Positions 15,754-25,027 are shown, numbered from the stretch's first letter. The stretch: DNA of 64,000 nt from an uncultured Clostridia bacterium (GCA_938046095.1 CALIXS010000014.1:1-64000); one strand, 5' to 3'. The notes: generated by a model not told the origin, from the letters alone. Translations and numbers: made by a program.

Positions 15754-16656
15754 ATGAAATACCCGTATAAAACAAGAGAAGGCGGAGCAACCGTTACGGT
15801 GTTCGCGCCATACGACTGCGGCAATCACTGCCCGTTTTGCATCAACAAGGGCGAGTATGCGGACACAAGCTGCTTCAGTCTTGACAGAATCATAAAATCT
15901 ATCAGAACGATGGACCTGATAACTCCGAACTGCGACTTTGTGTTTACGGGTGGAGAGCCGTTCGCGGACAGGGAGGCGCTGCAGAAGATGCTTGATGCAC
16001 TGCCTGATACGCATCGCATCTTTATCAATACTACGCTTCCGGTATTTCCGGGACAGTCCGAAGAGGATATCATCGAATTCACCGAAAGGAACAGGGATAA
16101 GATAACCTGTATCAACGTATCGAGGCATCTCAGAAGATACGTTGAGGAATCTCCCGATTCGATGCTCTGGAGGCTTGCAACGCCGACGAGAGTCAATTGC
16201 GTACTGTACGATAATTATCCGTCCGAGTACATACCGGTATATCTCGAACGCTGGGTCGAGCACAAGATTCCGGTACAGTTCAGGTATGATTATACGGCTA
16301 CGACGCCGGAAAACCTTTATGACCGCGACGGGGACAGGATACTCTCCGACCTTTCGGCAATTTCGACGTACAGGGGTCTCACCGGATGCCGGATGAGAAA
16401 CGGGTTCGTATTCGATTACAGGGGACTTGAGATAACCTACCACAAAACTCTTCCGTACAGTACCATCCTGGAGAAGGACCCGAAAGACGGAATAACATAC
16501 GCGATCATATACGACATCGTGATCAAACAAAACGGTGAGATACGCTCGGATTGGGATGACAGAGTGATGGATTATCATCTCGATGTCGATGCGTACAGGC
16601 ATGCGAAATATGAGCCGTACGACCTCAGAGTAATAGAGGGAGACGTGAAAGTATAG
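15754..16656 (+). CDS. Radical SAM protein
   Basis: A 300-residue radical S-adenosylmethionine enzyme. The cluster motif CGNHCPFC (CxxxCxxC) is at residues 21-28, and FTGGEPF provides the usual SAM-binding GGE. The C-terminal half has no obvious SPASM cysteine set (only one Cys, in GLTGCRMRNG), so it is not a typical peptide maturase. The reaction is unknown. There is no convincing ribosome site before the ATG at 15754. The deacetylase follows after 25 bases, which may be co-transcription only. Confidence 0.85.
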   Translation: MKYPYKTREGGATVTVFAPYDCGNHCPFCINKGEYADTSCFSLDRIIKSIRTMDLITPNCDFVFTGGEPFADREALQKMLDALPDTHRIFINTTLPVFPGQSEEDIIEFTERNRDKITCINVSRHLRRYVEESPDSMLWRLATPTRVNCVLYDNYPSEYIPVYLERWVEHKIPVQFRYDYTATTPENLYDRDGDRILSDLSAISTYRGLTGCRMRNGFVFDYRGLEITYHKTLPYSTILEKDPKDGITYAIIYDIVIKQNGEIRSDWDDRVMDYHLDVDAYRHAKYEPYDLRVIEGDVKV

Positions 16657-16681
16657 AGTATAATAATATCGCGGAGGGCAA

Positions 16682-17947
16682 ATGAAAAACAAAGACAGGG
16701 GCGCCAAAATCAAGATTATCATCGTCGCAGTCTTCGTACTGTTCATAGCGGTGTTCGCAATCGGGAAGACCGTTTATGACAGGACATACGGGACGTGGGA
16801 GCTTGCAATCGTGCTTAACGGTGACAGGGAAATGACCCTCGAATACGGTACCGAATGGACGGATCCGGGAGCCTCGGCTACACTTACGGGCAAGCATGCG
16901 GAACGCGTCGGGGAAAAGGATATGCCGTCGGTAAAAACCGAAGGCACTGTCGATACGTATAAGACGGGTACATACGAAGTAAAATATCTGAGCAGCTATG
17001 ACGGCTATGCACTTCATCTGAGGGCGCAGGAAACGAGAATCGTAAAGGTTCAGGATACCGTACCGCCCGAAATCGTTCTGAACGGGGACGAACAGGTATC
17101 CTTTGTTCAGGGAGAAGCATGGGATGATCCGGGGGCCTCGGCTTCCGACAATGCCGATGGTGACCTTACGGGGGAGATACGCGTTGAAGGTACGGTTGAC
17201 GGTGAAACGCCCGGAACCTACACGCTGACATATGTCGTCTCGGACAAATCCGGGAATCAGGCATCGGTAACGAGAACTGTAAACGTCAAGACGACACCTG
17301 AAACCGATCCGGCGGAGGGTAAAAGCAAGGTTATATATCTCACCTTTGACGACGGGCCGAGCCCTTATACCGAAAGGCTGCTCGGAATTTTAGACAAGTA
17401 CGGTGTAAAGGTGACGTTCTTCGTCACAGGGCAGTCGGCGCGGTACAGAAATCTTATCGGAACAGCGGCATCAAAAGGACACAGCATAGGTGTACACACG
17501 ATGACGCACAATTACGCGACGATATACGCGAGTCCGGATGCGTTCTGGTCGGATTTTGAGCAGATACAGGCTATAGTGCAGGAGCAGACGGGCTCAAGGA
17601 CGGATATGATGCGTTTTCCGGGAGGAAGCTCCAATACGGTAAGCGCAAGCTGCTGTCCGGGCATAATGACAGTGCTGACGAAAGAGGCCGAGGCGCGCGG
17701 CTACACATACTTCGACTGGAATGTTTCAAGCGGTGACGGAGGCGGGCCGCAGACTCCTGAAAATGTCATGAACAATATCATAAACAATGTGCAAAAACAT
17801 GACGTGTCGGTGGTGCTATGTCACGATACAAAGGATACGACTGTGGATGCCATGGAACAGACGATAGACTGGTGCCTCAAAAATGGCTACACATTCCTGC
17901 CTATGAATTCCGCCAGCTTTGCGGCACATCACGGGGTAAACAATTAA
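16682..17947 (+). CDS. Membrane-anchored polysaccharide deacetylase with two Ig-like domains
   Basis: A 421-residue surface enzyme. A single N-terminal helix (about residues 10-28) anchors it. Two DUF5011-type Ig-like domains follow (about 45-120 and 125-205), each with the EWTDPGASA/AWDDPGASA signature. The NodB deacetylase domain occupies about 215-415: LTFDDGPS (catalytic and metal Asp), HTMTHNY (metal His pair), RFPGGSSN, and a C-terminal CHDTKD that replaces the more usual LHD motif. It probably deacetylates peptidoglycan N-acetylglucosamine, giving lysozyme resistance, as in PgdA-type enzymes. The ribosome site GGAGGG is good. Confidence 0.9.
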   Translation: MKNKDRGAKIKIIIVAVFVLFIAVFAIGKTVYDRTYGTWELAIVLNGDREMTLEYGTEWTDPGASATLTGKHAERVGEKDMPSVKTEGTVDTYKTGTYEVKYLSSYDGYALHLRAQETRIVKVQDTVPPEIVLNGDEQVSFVQGEAWDDPGASASDNADGDLTGEIRVEGTVDGETPGTYTLTYVVSDKSGNQASVTRTVNVKTTPETDPAEGKSKVIYLTFDDGPSPYTERLLGILDKYGVKVTFFVTGQSARYRNLIGTAASKGHSIGVHTMTHNYATIYASPDAFWSDFEQIQAIVQEQTGSRTDMMRFPGGSSNTVSASCCPGIMTVLTKEAEARGYTYFDWNVSSGDGGGPQTPENVMNNIINNVQKHDVSVVLCHDTKDTTVDAMEQTIDWCLKNGYTFLPMNSASFAAHHGVNN

Positions 17948-17975
17948 GAGCCGACAATGCCTGCCTCGCCTTATT

Positions 17976-19391
17976 TTATGGCATAGCTATATTCCTCGTG
18001 CAGCATTCATGAATAAGTTCGCTGTCATGTGTCACGACAAGAATTGTTGTGCCCATTGAGCAAATCTTTTTCATCAATTTTGCCGTTTTTTTCATATGTG
18101 CATAATCAAGTCCGCTTGTCGGTTCGTCAAAGAGAAGGATTTCCCTTCCTGACGCGAGTGCACATGCAATGGCGAGCCGCTGTTTCTGGCCTCCTGAAAG
18201 GCTCTGCGGATGACGGTTGACAAAGGCATCCAAATCAAGGCTTTTTAAAATTTCTATTGCCTTTTCATTCTCATTGCCTACTCCCTTTTTCAGACTGATT
18301 AGTACCTCATCCAGCACGCTTTCGGTAAAAAGCTGATTTCCGGTATCCTGCATAACCATGAAACAAAGCTTTTGTCGTGATCTGCCGTCATAGATCTTTC
18401 CTTTATACTCCAAGGTACCTTTACAATGCTTTTCCAATCCGCACAGACAATTAAGAAAGCTGGTTTTGCCGGCACCGTTAGCTCCTGCGATTGCTGAAAT
18501 CTGCCCGGCAGCAATTTTCAACATCGGAATATCCACAATATTTTTCTTTTCGCCACGATAGGTGAAATGGAAATTTCTCAGAGTGATTGGACTGTCTCCA
18601 TCTTGAAAAGCCTTCATCTGAATATCTACAGGTGATTCCATAACAGTTGTACGAAGTCCCATTTTCTGCAGATCATTTTGTGTAAGCATATCTTTCTCAT
18701 CTTCCGTAAACTCTCTGATAATCTCTCCGTTTTGCATGATTACAGCACGATCGATAATGTCCCACAGGTATGCGATCCTATGCTCTGCAGCAATAATCGT
18801 TTTCCCTTCAGACTTCCAGCGAAGAATGAGTTTTCTGAGCATAAGTGTTGAATCATAGTCCAGATTTGCTGACGGTTCATCAAGCAATATGATTTTAGGT
18901 TCAGACACATTTACGGAAGCGCATGCTATTTTTTGTTTTTCACCGTCTGATAGTCGAAAAATACTGCGGTCCATCAGAGCTTCCATATGAAAATCTGCAA
19001 CTGTGCTGTCGATTCTGGCGTATATTTCCTGTTTTGACAAACCGCGGTTTTCGCATCCGAATGCAAGCTCTCCGGTAGTGTCGACATTATAGAATTGTGT
19101 TCTCGGGTTCTGAAAAACAGTTCCTATTATAAGAGTGGTATCGTATAATTCATGTTCTTTAACGCTTTCGCCGTCGATGAATATCTCGCCTGTGACCTCT
19201 CCCGGATAAAATTGCGGAATTAAACCGTTTATGATCCGCAATATCGTTGTTTTGCCGCACCCGGATGGTCCTGTAAGGAGAATGAATTCTCCTGTTTTTA
19301 CAGTTAAATTGATATTCCTCAGGCAGTCCGCATATTTACTGACGGTATTTTCGGAGCCATAACGAAAACTGATATTTTTTAGTTCTACCAT
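17976..19391 (-). CDS. ECF transporter fused ATPase (two ABC domains)
   Basis: A 471-residue cytoplasmic protein with two ABC domains in one chain, serving as EcfA plus EcfA'. Domain 1 (about 1-215) has GPSGCGKTT, signature LSDGEKQK and Walker B IILLDEPSANLD. Domain 2 (about 245-471) has GANGAGKTS, LSGGQKQRLA and ILLFDEPTSGLD. The first signature departs from LSGGQ (LSDGE). The ATG at 19391 overlaps the EcfT stop (ATGGTAG), so translation is coupled. It powers uptake through the S and T components encoded just upstream. It is the last gene of the minus-strand operon and converges on the deacetylase gene. Confidence 0.9.
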   Translation of the reverse strand: MVELKNISFRYGSENTVSKYADCLRNINLTVKTGEFILLTGPSGCGKTTILRIINGLIPQFYPGEVTGEIFIDGESVKEHELYDTTLIIGTVFQNPRTQFYNVDTTGELAFGCENRGLSKQEIYARIDSTVADFHMEALMDRSIFRLSDGEKQKIACASVNVSEPKIILLDEPSANLDYDSTLMLRKLILRWKSEGKTIIAAEHRIAYLWDIIDRAVIMQNGEIIREFTEDEKDMLTQNDLQKMGLRTTVMESPVDIQMKAFQDGDSPITLRNFHFTYRGEKKNIVDIPMLKIAAGQISAIAGANGAGKTSFLNCLCGLEKHCKGTLEYKGKIYDGRSRQKLCFMVMQDTGNQLFTESVLDEVLISLKKGVGNENEKAIEILKSLDLDAFVNRHPQSLSGGQKQRLAIACALASGREILLFDEPTSGLDYAHMKKTAKLMKKICSMGTTILVVTHDSELIHECCTRNIAMP

Positions 19392-20122
19392 AGCGCCACA
19401 CCGCAAAGTTCCAGAATCCAAGTTAAAACAACGGCAAAGCACACCATCAGTAATATGCCATCCTGTACCCGAAAGCCGATATGGCAGATGTTGGTACGCT
19501 TTACCGGAGCACCCAATCCGCGCGTCAATGCAGCGGCCGACAGTTCTTCTCCAATGCGGATACTTGAAGTTATCATAGGAACCATCTGATATTCCAAGAC
19601 CTGTCCGGACCTTACACCACCTAATTGTATTCCTCGCATGCTCATTGCGCGTCTGATGGATTTCCATTCTGCCTTAATAGTCGGAAACATTCTGAACATC
19701 ACTGACATGGGAATCGTGATTGCCTTAGGCATATGAAGTTTCTCCATAGCAGAGATAAATTCACTGACGGAAGTCGTTCCGATCAAATATTCACCCATAG
19801 TTACGGTAACCACAAAGCGAGTTAGGATTCCTCCGCACATTAAGGCAATGAAATTCAGCCCTCCCGGCAAATGCGGCATAATAATAAGTAATCCGTATCC
19901 GACTACCAGCATGACAACTCCCCGCCCAAACCGCTTCCACTGCCGTTCTGCAAGCAGCAGCAGAAACGGAATAACTGATAAGAATGTTTTAACCGGCTTC
20001 ATTTGATATCCGCCAAGACCTCCCATAACAAAAACAGCTAAAACGAAAATGAGAGCAAGCTTTGTTCGAGGGTCAAGAAAGCCGCGTTTTTTTTCTTGAG
20101 ATATTTCAGATGAATAACTCAT
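19385..20122 (-). CDS. ECF transporter transmembrane (T) component
   Basis: EcfT-type membrane protein of 245 residues linking the S component to the ATPase. Four or more helices are seen between residues 25 and 130 and at the C-terminus. The two coupling motifs that contact the ATPase are present as AMSMRG and AALTRG (the family's ARG motifs in variant form). It overlaps the S gene by one base and the ATPase gene by seven, so the three subunits are made together. Confidence 0.9.
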   Translation of the reverse strand: MSYSSEISQEKKRGFLDPRTKLALIFVLAVFVMGGLGGYQMKPVKTFLSVIPFLLLLAERQWKRFGRGVVMLVVGYGLLIIMPHLPGGLNFIALMCGGILTRFVVTVTMGEYLIGTTSVSEFISAMEKLHMPKAITIPMSVMFRMFPTIKAEWKSIRRAMSMRGIQLGGVRSGQVLEYQMVPMITSSIRIGEELSAAALTRGLGAPVKRTNICHIGFRVQDGILLMVCFAVVLTWILELCGVALW

Positions 20123-20715
20123 CAGGCAATACCGGCTTTCTCAAAATGCTTTTTCAACAGTGCCCGACCAAGTAAACCCCCGAGGATTCCGCAAACGAAG
20201 CAAGCTGCCAACAGTACAGGCGCCATCCGGACAGGCATAAGTTTCGAGACGGCATCAATATATGCCTGACCATAATCTGCTCTCTGTGCAAAATACCCCT
20301 CGTAGTCGGTAAACAACGGCAGATAATTTCCGAAAATCCACATGCTGAACAGTCCGTACGATAAAATAGCTTTCCTAGTGCTTTTGTATTTTCCACTCTT
20401 TAAGCTCAGTTCCGCAAATCCTCCTGCAATAGCACAGGTAAGCAGAGGCCATGGACCCATACCGGTAAGCAGCATCAGGATACCCATAATCATAGCCATG
20501 ATAAAGATCATTCCGGGCTTTTTCACTTTTGTTAAGAAAAGCATAAAAGGTATACCGCCCAAAATCGGTACAAACACTGAAAGAAGAGGCAGAAAGACAG
20601 GTATCATTCCCAGCATGGCAACTGCAAATATAATAGCAAAGTAAATTGCGCCAAAAATACCGATATTAATCAGATCACGACCGTTCAGTTTGTTTTCGTT
20701 TTTCATCTTTTTCAT
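20122..20715 (-). CDS. ECF S component, Trep_Strep/MptD family
   Basis: Membrane substrate-binding subunit of 197 residues. It belongs to the Trep_Strep (MptD) group of S components by its start (LNGRDLINIGIFGAIYFA), the GMIPVFLPLL and GGIPFMLFLTKVKKPG segments, and five to six helices. Members are often beside exporter-fold ABC pairs, as here. Their ligand is not settled; a relative in group A Streptococcus is reported as a heme importer, which makes heme or an iron chelate a reasonable guess. AGGAGG lies eight bases before the ATG at 20715; a TTG just upstream is a possible alternative start. Confidence 0.82.
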   Translation of the reverse strand: MKKMKNENKLNGRDLINIGIFGAIYFAIIFAVAMLGMIPVFLPLLSVFVPILGGIPFMLFLTKVKKPGMIFIMAMIMGILMLLTGMGPWPLLTCAIAGGFAELSLKSGKYKSTRKAILSYGLFSMWIFGNYLPLFTDYEGYFAQRADYGQAYIDAVSKLMPVRMAPVLLAACFVCGILGGLLGRALLKKHFEKAGIA

Positions 20716-20733
20716 CAAATATTCCTCCTGAAA

Positions 20734-22473
20734 TTATTTTTTTACTTTCCAGTTCACAGCTTCGCGCCGCTCACCGATAAATTTACTGTAAATGCCGGCC
20801 TGTTCCATCAGTTCGGCATGTTTGCCCTGCTGAACGATCCTGCCGTGATCTACCACGATGATTTGATCTGCGTTCGCCACAGTTTTCAGTCTATGAGCAA
20901 TCATGATGACCGTTTTTTCATCAGTAAGCGCCCGAATAGCGCGTATCAGCTCATTCTCATTTTCGGGGTCTACATTGGCTGTCGCTTCATCTAAAAAGAT
21001 TACCGGAGCGTTCTTCATCATGGCACGTGCAATAGAAATACGCTGTTTTTCACCACCTGACAGACTTGCGCCGCCTTCGCCGACTATGGTGTCGTATCCA
21101 TCAGGAAGTGCCGAAATAAATTCATGGCAGCATGCCTTTTTTGCTGCTATGATCACATCCTCCATGGGAGCATTCGGTTGTCCGAAGCGGATATTGTTGG
21201 CGATAGTATCATGGAATAAATAGACGGATTGAAACACAAAACTGAAATTGGCCATCAATGAATCCATATCGTAATCCTTTACGTTTCGGCCGCCAAGCAT
21301 AACGCTTCCTCTATCTACATCCCAAAACCGTGCAAGCAGATTTACCAATGTGGTCTTTCCCCCGCCGGAAGGTCCAACAATCGCCGTTGTGGTATTTTCG
21401 GGAATATTCAATGAAATCCCGTCAATGATCTTACGCTTCTCATATGAGAATGTTATATCCTTAGCAGTAATATCATGTATTGCCGGTTCGATATTTTCTC
21501 CGGAGATGTCCATCTGTGGTGTATCTAAAATTTCCTGTGCCCGATCAACACTAATATCTACTATGCGCAGAAGTGCAGAATACTGTCCTGCCGTTTCCAG
21601 ACCGGCATAGATGATAAATGCAGAAATCACCATGACAACGGCAATCAACCCGTCCATGCTTCCGGTACAATAGAATGTGCACGAAAAAGCCACCATTGCC
21701 ACACCTGTGAGCTTTGCAATAAAGCTCTGCAATGACATTCGGGGAATCAGCGTCTTTTCCATGTCGGTATTGATCTTGCTGTTTTCAGATATGGCGCCAT
21801 TTAATTCCCTGCTCTTTACACCTGTCAGGTGGTAGGCTTTGACCTCGGTCATTCCATGCAGATATTCCAGAGTTTTTTCTACAAGCTTTTCATCTGCGCT
21901 GATCTTTTTCATCGCCAACTTCCCTGCGGCAATCTGCAGACGGCTGTTTGCAAGAAGAAACAATACAAAACCGCATAGCAGAACAATTGCAATTCTCCAG
22001 TCAAATAAAAACAGCATTATGATAATAATTGATGTTGTAAGCAAACCCTCACAGACGAGCATGACCACACGTGTTGCTACATTTTCAAGATTCTCCATTA
22101 CATTAGTAGTAACAGATGTGATCTGTCCGAGACTGTTAGCGTTAAAATATCCCATAGGGAGATAACGCATATGCTCCGCAATCTCTACCCGTTTTTTAGC
22201 ACAGGTATCGTATCCGCCTTCGGTCTGGAGCATAGTAGCCTTTGATTTTACCAGTCCTGCACCCAAAATGCCGATCAGCATAATTCCTAACGATATAAGA
22301 ATATCCTTCGTTTCTACATTCCCTCTCATCAGTGCCCGAATCATTGCCGTAATCGCAGGAATTTTCAAAGCCTCAAAAATTGCCTGAAGAACGCTGAGCC
22401 AGATAGAAGTGATGAATTTCTGTCGGTTCTCCTTGCCGCAGAATGCAAAAAATTTTCTAATGACTTTAAGCAT
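20734..22473 (-). CDS. ABC half-transporter (exporter fold), second of a heterodimer
   Basis: A 579-residue protein with an N-terminal six-helix type IV exporter membrane domain (about 1-310) and a C-terminal ATPase (about 330-579). The ATPase has GPSGGGKTT, LSGGEKQRISIARAMM and VIFLDEATANVDPE. It overlaps the preceding half-transporter by eight bases, so they surely form a heterodimer. Several proteins of this shape (IrtAB, YbtPQ) import siderophores despite the exporter fold, and linkage to a Trep_Strep ECF module supports an uptake role here. A drug exporter remains possible. Confidence 0.88.
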   Translation of the reverse strand: MLKVIRKFFAFCGKENRQKFITSIWLSVLQAIFEALKIPAITAMIRALMRGNVETKDILISLGIMLIGILGAGLVKSKATMLQTEGGYDTCAKKRVEIAEHMRYLPMGYFNANSLGQITSVTTNVMENLENVATRVVMLVCEGLLTTSIIIIMLFLFDWRIAIVLLCGFVLFLLANSRLQIAAGKLAMKKISADEKLVEKTLEYLHGMTEVKAYHLTGVKSRELNGAISENSKINTDMEKTLIPRMSLQSFIAKLTGVAMVAFSCTFYCTGSMDGLIAVVMVISAFIIYAGLETAGQYSALLRIVDISVDRAQEILDTPQMDISGENIEPAIHDITAKDITFSYEKRKIIDGISLNIPENTTTAIVGPSGGGKTTLVNLLARFWDVDRGSVMLGGRNVKDYDMDSLMANFSFVFQSVYLFHDTIANNIRFGQPNAPMEDVIIAAKKACCHEFISALPDGYDTIVGEGGASLSGGEKQRISIARAMMKNAPVIFLDEATANVDPENENELIRAIRALTDEKTVIMIAHRLKTVANADQIIVVDHGRIVQQGKHAELMEQAGIYSKFIGERREAVNWKVKK

Positions 22474-24211
22474 AATCTCTCACCTCCATATGTGCTTTCC
22501 ACATCGCTTCATAGAGCCCGTGATGAGAAAGAAGCTCATCATGTGTTCCACGGTCGTCCACTACACCGGCTTTAATTACATAAATACAATCGGCGGAGGT
22601 TATTGTAGACAGTCTATGCGCAATCACAATGCGCGTCTTGCCTTTCGTCAGATTAGAGATGGATTTCTGAATGATTGCCTCGTTTTCGGGATCGGTGTAT
22701 GCGGTAGCTTCATCAAGAATAACAATGGGTGCCGCCTTGAGCATTGCTCTTGCAATGGAAATGCGCTGTCGCTCACCACCGGAGAGATGTCCTCCGGAAG
22801 ATCCTACAAGCGTATCGTAGCCGTTCTCCAACTCCATAATGAATTCGTGGCAACCGCTTTGTCTTGCCGCCTCCTCAACTTCCGCATCAGTTGCATCCGC
22901 TCGTCCAATGCGGATATTTTCCCGGACTGTCATGTTGAACAGGTAATTGTCCTGAGAGACAAAGGCAACTTTATCTGAATAGGCTTCCTGCGGGATCTCA
23001 CGAATATCTATATCTCCCAACGAAATCTTTCCGTTTTCCACATCCCATAGCGAAGCGATTAGACGGGCAATAGTGCTTTTTCCGCTGCCGGAAGGACCTA
23101 CCAGCGCAATAAAGCTGCCTTCCGGGATTTCCAGAGAAATGCCATGAAGTACTTCTTTATCTTGATAAGAGAAATGGACATCATGCAGCTTCAGGCTGTT
23201 TTTCTTCGGAACTTCACCATAGACCGGGCGCTCCATTTCCGGAGCGTACATAATACTTTGAACTTCACCGAAAATAGTTCCCATTATCCGAAAGTCATCC
23301 GAATAACTCATCAATGTTATGAGCGGTGATATGATGCCAACGGACAGGATAATAATCGTTACAAAGTCCTGTGACGAAAGAGTGCTCTCTTTCACAAGCA
23401 ACCCGCCGATTGGAAGAACGGAAATCATCGTTGCAGGCATGATTACCGTTGCAAATGTAAACGGAAGAATACTGGAGCGCATCCAGTCAATATAACTGTG
23501 TGCGGCTTCATAGGCATCATGAACAAAACGGTCGTAGGAGCTTTTAGTCTTTCCGAAAACCTTGATGACCTGGATGCCGCCGATATACTCAACCGCAGTA
23601 TCATTTAGCGCTTTCGTAGCTGAGATCGTGCGTTTATAGAATTGAGCACTGCCGGTCATCATAACGGCATAACAGAATAACCCCAATGGGATAGTTGCAA
23701 GCGATGCCAAACCCATACGCCAGTCTATGATAAATATATAGGCTAAAATAATGATTGGAACCAGCAGATTGGCGGTGAATTCAGGAACGATATGTGCCAG
23801 TGTCGGTTCAATGCTGTCGATGCGCTCGATGAGCGTATTCTTAAGCGCTCCGGAGCTTTGTTCCAGTACCGCACCAAGAGGCATTCTCGTCAGCTTTTCC
23901 GTGCAGCGTTTTCGGATTTCACCGAGCACTGCAAACGTTGCTTTATGACTTGTCGCTGTGCTCAGCGAATGAAAAAGTACACGGCCGAACCAAAGAGCGG
24001 CAATAATCAGACAACGTATCAGGTAATATGAAAAGTCTTTATTACCGTTCATCAGACCGTGTACGATGCCGACAATGACGAAGTACGGGGCAACGGAAAA
24101 CGCTACGCCAACCACTGCGAGAATTACACTAAGGACATATTGTCCTTTATGCTCTCCCGTTTGCTTCAACGCCCACATTACAGGAGAAGAGGGACTTTGT
24201 TTTTTCGCCAT
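22466..24211 (-). CDS. ABC half-transporter (exporter fold), first of a heterodimer
   Basis: A 581-residue half-transporter. The membrane domain spans about residues 20-310 with six helices, and the ATPase spans about 335-575, with GPSGSGKST, LSGGERQRISIARAML, IVILDEATAYTDPE and a switch His in VIAHRLS. AGGAGGATAATTC precedes the ATG. It is the first transporter gene after the TetR gene, with 136 bases between them that contain a hairpin and a GTTAG-N6-CTAAC operator. It forms one operon with the second half and the ECF module (S, T, A). Confidence 0.88.
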   Translation of the reverse strand: MAKKQSPSSPVMWALKQTGEHKGQYVLSVILAVVGVAFSVAPYFVIVGIVHGLMNGNKDFSYYLIRCLIIAALWFGRVLFHSLSTATSHKATFAVLGEIRKRCTEKLTRMPLGAVLEQSSGALKNTLIERIDSIEPTLAHIVPEFTANLLVPIIILAYIFIIDWRMGLASLATIPLGLFCYAVMMTGSAQFYKRTISATKALNDTAVEYIGGIQVIKVFGKTKSSYDRFVHDAYEAAHSYIDWMRSSILPFTFATVIMPATMISVLPIGGLLVKESTLSSQDFVTIIILSVGIISPLITLMSYSDDFRIMGTIFGEVQSIMYAPEMERPVYGEVPKKNSLKLHDVHFSYQDKEVLHGISLEIPEGSFIALVGPSGSGKSTIARLIASLWDVENGKISLGDIDIREIPQEAYSDKVAFVSQDNYLFNMTVRENIRIGRADATDAEVEEAARQSGCHEFIMELENGYDTLVGSSGGHLSGGERQRISIARAMLKAAPIVILDEATAYTDPENEAIIQKSISNLTKGKTRIVIAHRLSTITSADCIYVIKAGVVDDRGTHDELLSHHGLYEAMWKAHMEVRDYA

Positions 24212-24250
24212 GAATTATCCTCCTTGTTAATTGTTAGTTGACAAATGACG

Positions 24251-24266
24251 GTTAGTGTTAGCTAAC
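24251..24266. promoter_or_regulatory. GTTAG-N6-CTAAC operator upstream of the ABC/ECF operon
   Basis: GTTAGTGTTAGCTAAC contains both the 5-6-5 motif shared with 1060, 4638 and 4757 and a nested TGTTAGCTAAC core shared with the TetR promoter site at 24978. It lies about 40 bases before the ABC start. Confidence 0.65.
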
Positions 24267-24276
24267 CCATATTCAG

Positions 24277-24315
24277 ACATATCGCCTATCCTCAAAAGGA
24301 AGATAGGCGATATGT
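24277..24315 (-). other. 14-bp perfect stem-loop between TetR and ABC genes
   Basis: ACATATCGCCTATC (24277-24290) pairs perfectly with GATAGGCGATATGT (24302-24315) around an 11-base loop. No T run follows on either strand, so it is more likely an mRNA processing or stability hairpin, or a partial terminator that lowers transporter expression relative to TetR. Confidence 0.55.
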
Positions 24316-24347
24316 AATTTAGGTCATTATTTAATTATTGAAAGCCG

Positions 24348-24956
24348 TTAAAATCCAAGCAACTGCTTCCATCCGGGAAGAAAAAATGCCTCTACTGTTG
24401 CTAGGCAGCGAAAAGCTTCTTCCAGACTATAATTATGTATAGCCGGTTCAAATAGAGCCGTTGTATAAGCCGAAAGGAGAAGATGCAATTCCTTGGGATC
24501 GATGTCCCGGACGGCATAGCCTTGTTTTTTTAACATCGGCATATATCTTAAAAGCTGATCTTGCTGTCGCTCTGTAAGATCATGAAGAAAATTCTCGTAT
24601 TTGCTACCTTGTGACTTTGCCAATAATAAATGATATTCCTCCATGTTAGGGTAAATTATTTCACGCATCATGTCTATTTCGGAATCACGCCATTGAATGT
24701 GCTCTTCATGCGTTATGGCATCTATATATCGTGCAATATGTGCATTTAACCAATTATTGATTCGCGCCACTGCAGGAAATACAATTTGATTAAACAGATC
24801 TTCTTTATCTATGCAGTGTCGATATATTCCCGCAGCCGTCATACCGCAACGTCTGCTGATACTTCGCATGGATGACTTATCAAAGCCGAGCTCCATAAAT
24901 TCCTCTTTAGCTGCGGTTATAATTTTTATATGATTTGCGGTTTTGTCTCTTGGCAT
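24348..24956 (-). CDS. TetR family regulator of the ABC/ECF operon
   Basis: A 202-residue TetR factor. The helix-turn-helix lies at about residues 8-52 (EFMELGFDKSSMRSISRRCG then AAGIYRHCIDKEDLF). The C-terminal ligand domain ends in VEAFFLPGWKQLLGF, a pattern often seen in TetR proteins beside transporter operons. It is the first gene of the minus-strand operon and has its own strong promoter with a palindrome over the start site, so autoregulation is expected. Whether the ligand is a transported molecule or a metal complex is unknown. Confidence 0.88.
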   Translation of the reverse strand: MPRDKTANHIKIITAAKEEFMELGFDKSSMRSISRRCGMTAAGIYRHCIDKEDLFNQIVFPAVARINNWLNAHIARYIDAITHEEHIQWRDSEIDMMREIIYPNMEEYHLLLAKSQGSKYENFLHDLTERQQDQLLRYMPMLKKQGYAVRDIDPKELHLLLSAYTTALFEPAIHNYSLEEAFRCLATVEAFFLPGWKQLLGF

Positions 24957-24977
24957 ACATCCTTCTTTTTGAATACA

Positions 24978-25027
24978 GTGTTAGCTAACACATATTAAAT
25001 ATACTCTCGTTCCTCTTATCTTGTCAA
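24978..25027 (-). promoter_or_regulatory. TetR promoter with palindromic operator
   Basis: On the minus strand TTGACA (25027-25022) and TATATT (25003-24998) are 18 bases apart. The 14-bp palindrome GTGTTAGCTAACAC (24978-24991) sits at the start site, the same layout as the sRNA promoter at 4599-4653. The rest of the 305-base gap to 25262 holds the AbrB promoter and a 32-codon frame (25060-25158) without a good ribosome site. Confidence 0.75.

Noticed and set aside
14745..16746. Long minus-strand frames opposite the NifX, VanY and radical SAM genes
   Set aside because: They are antisense to three genes with intact motifs and lack ribosome sites.
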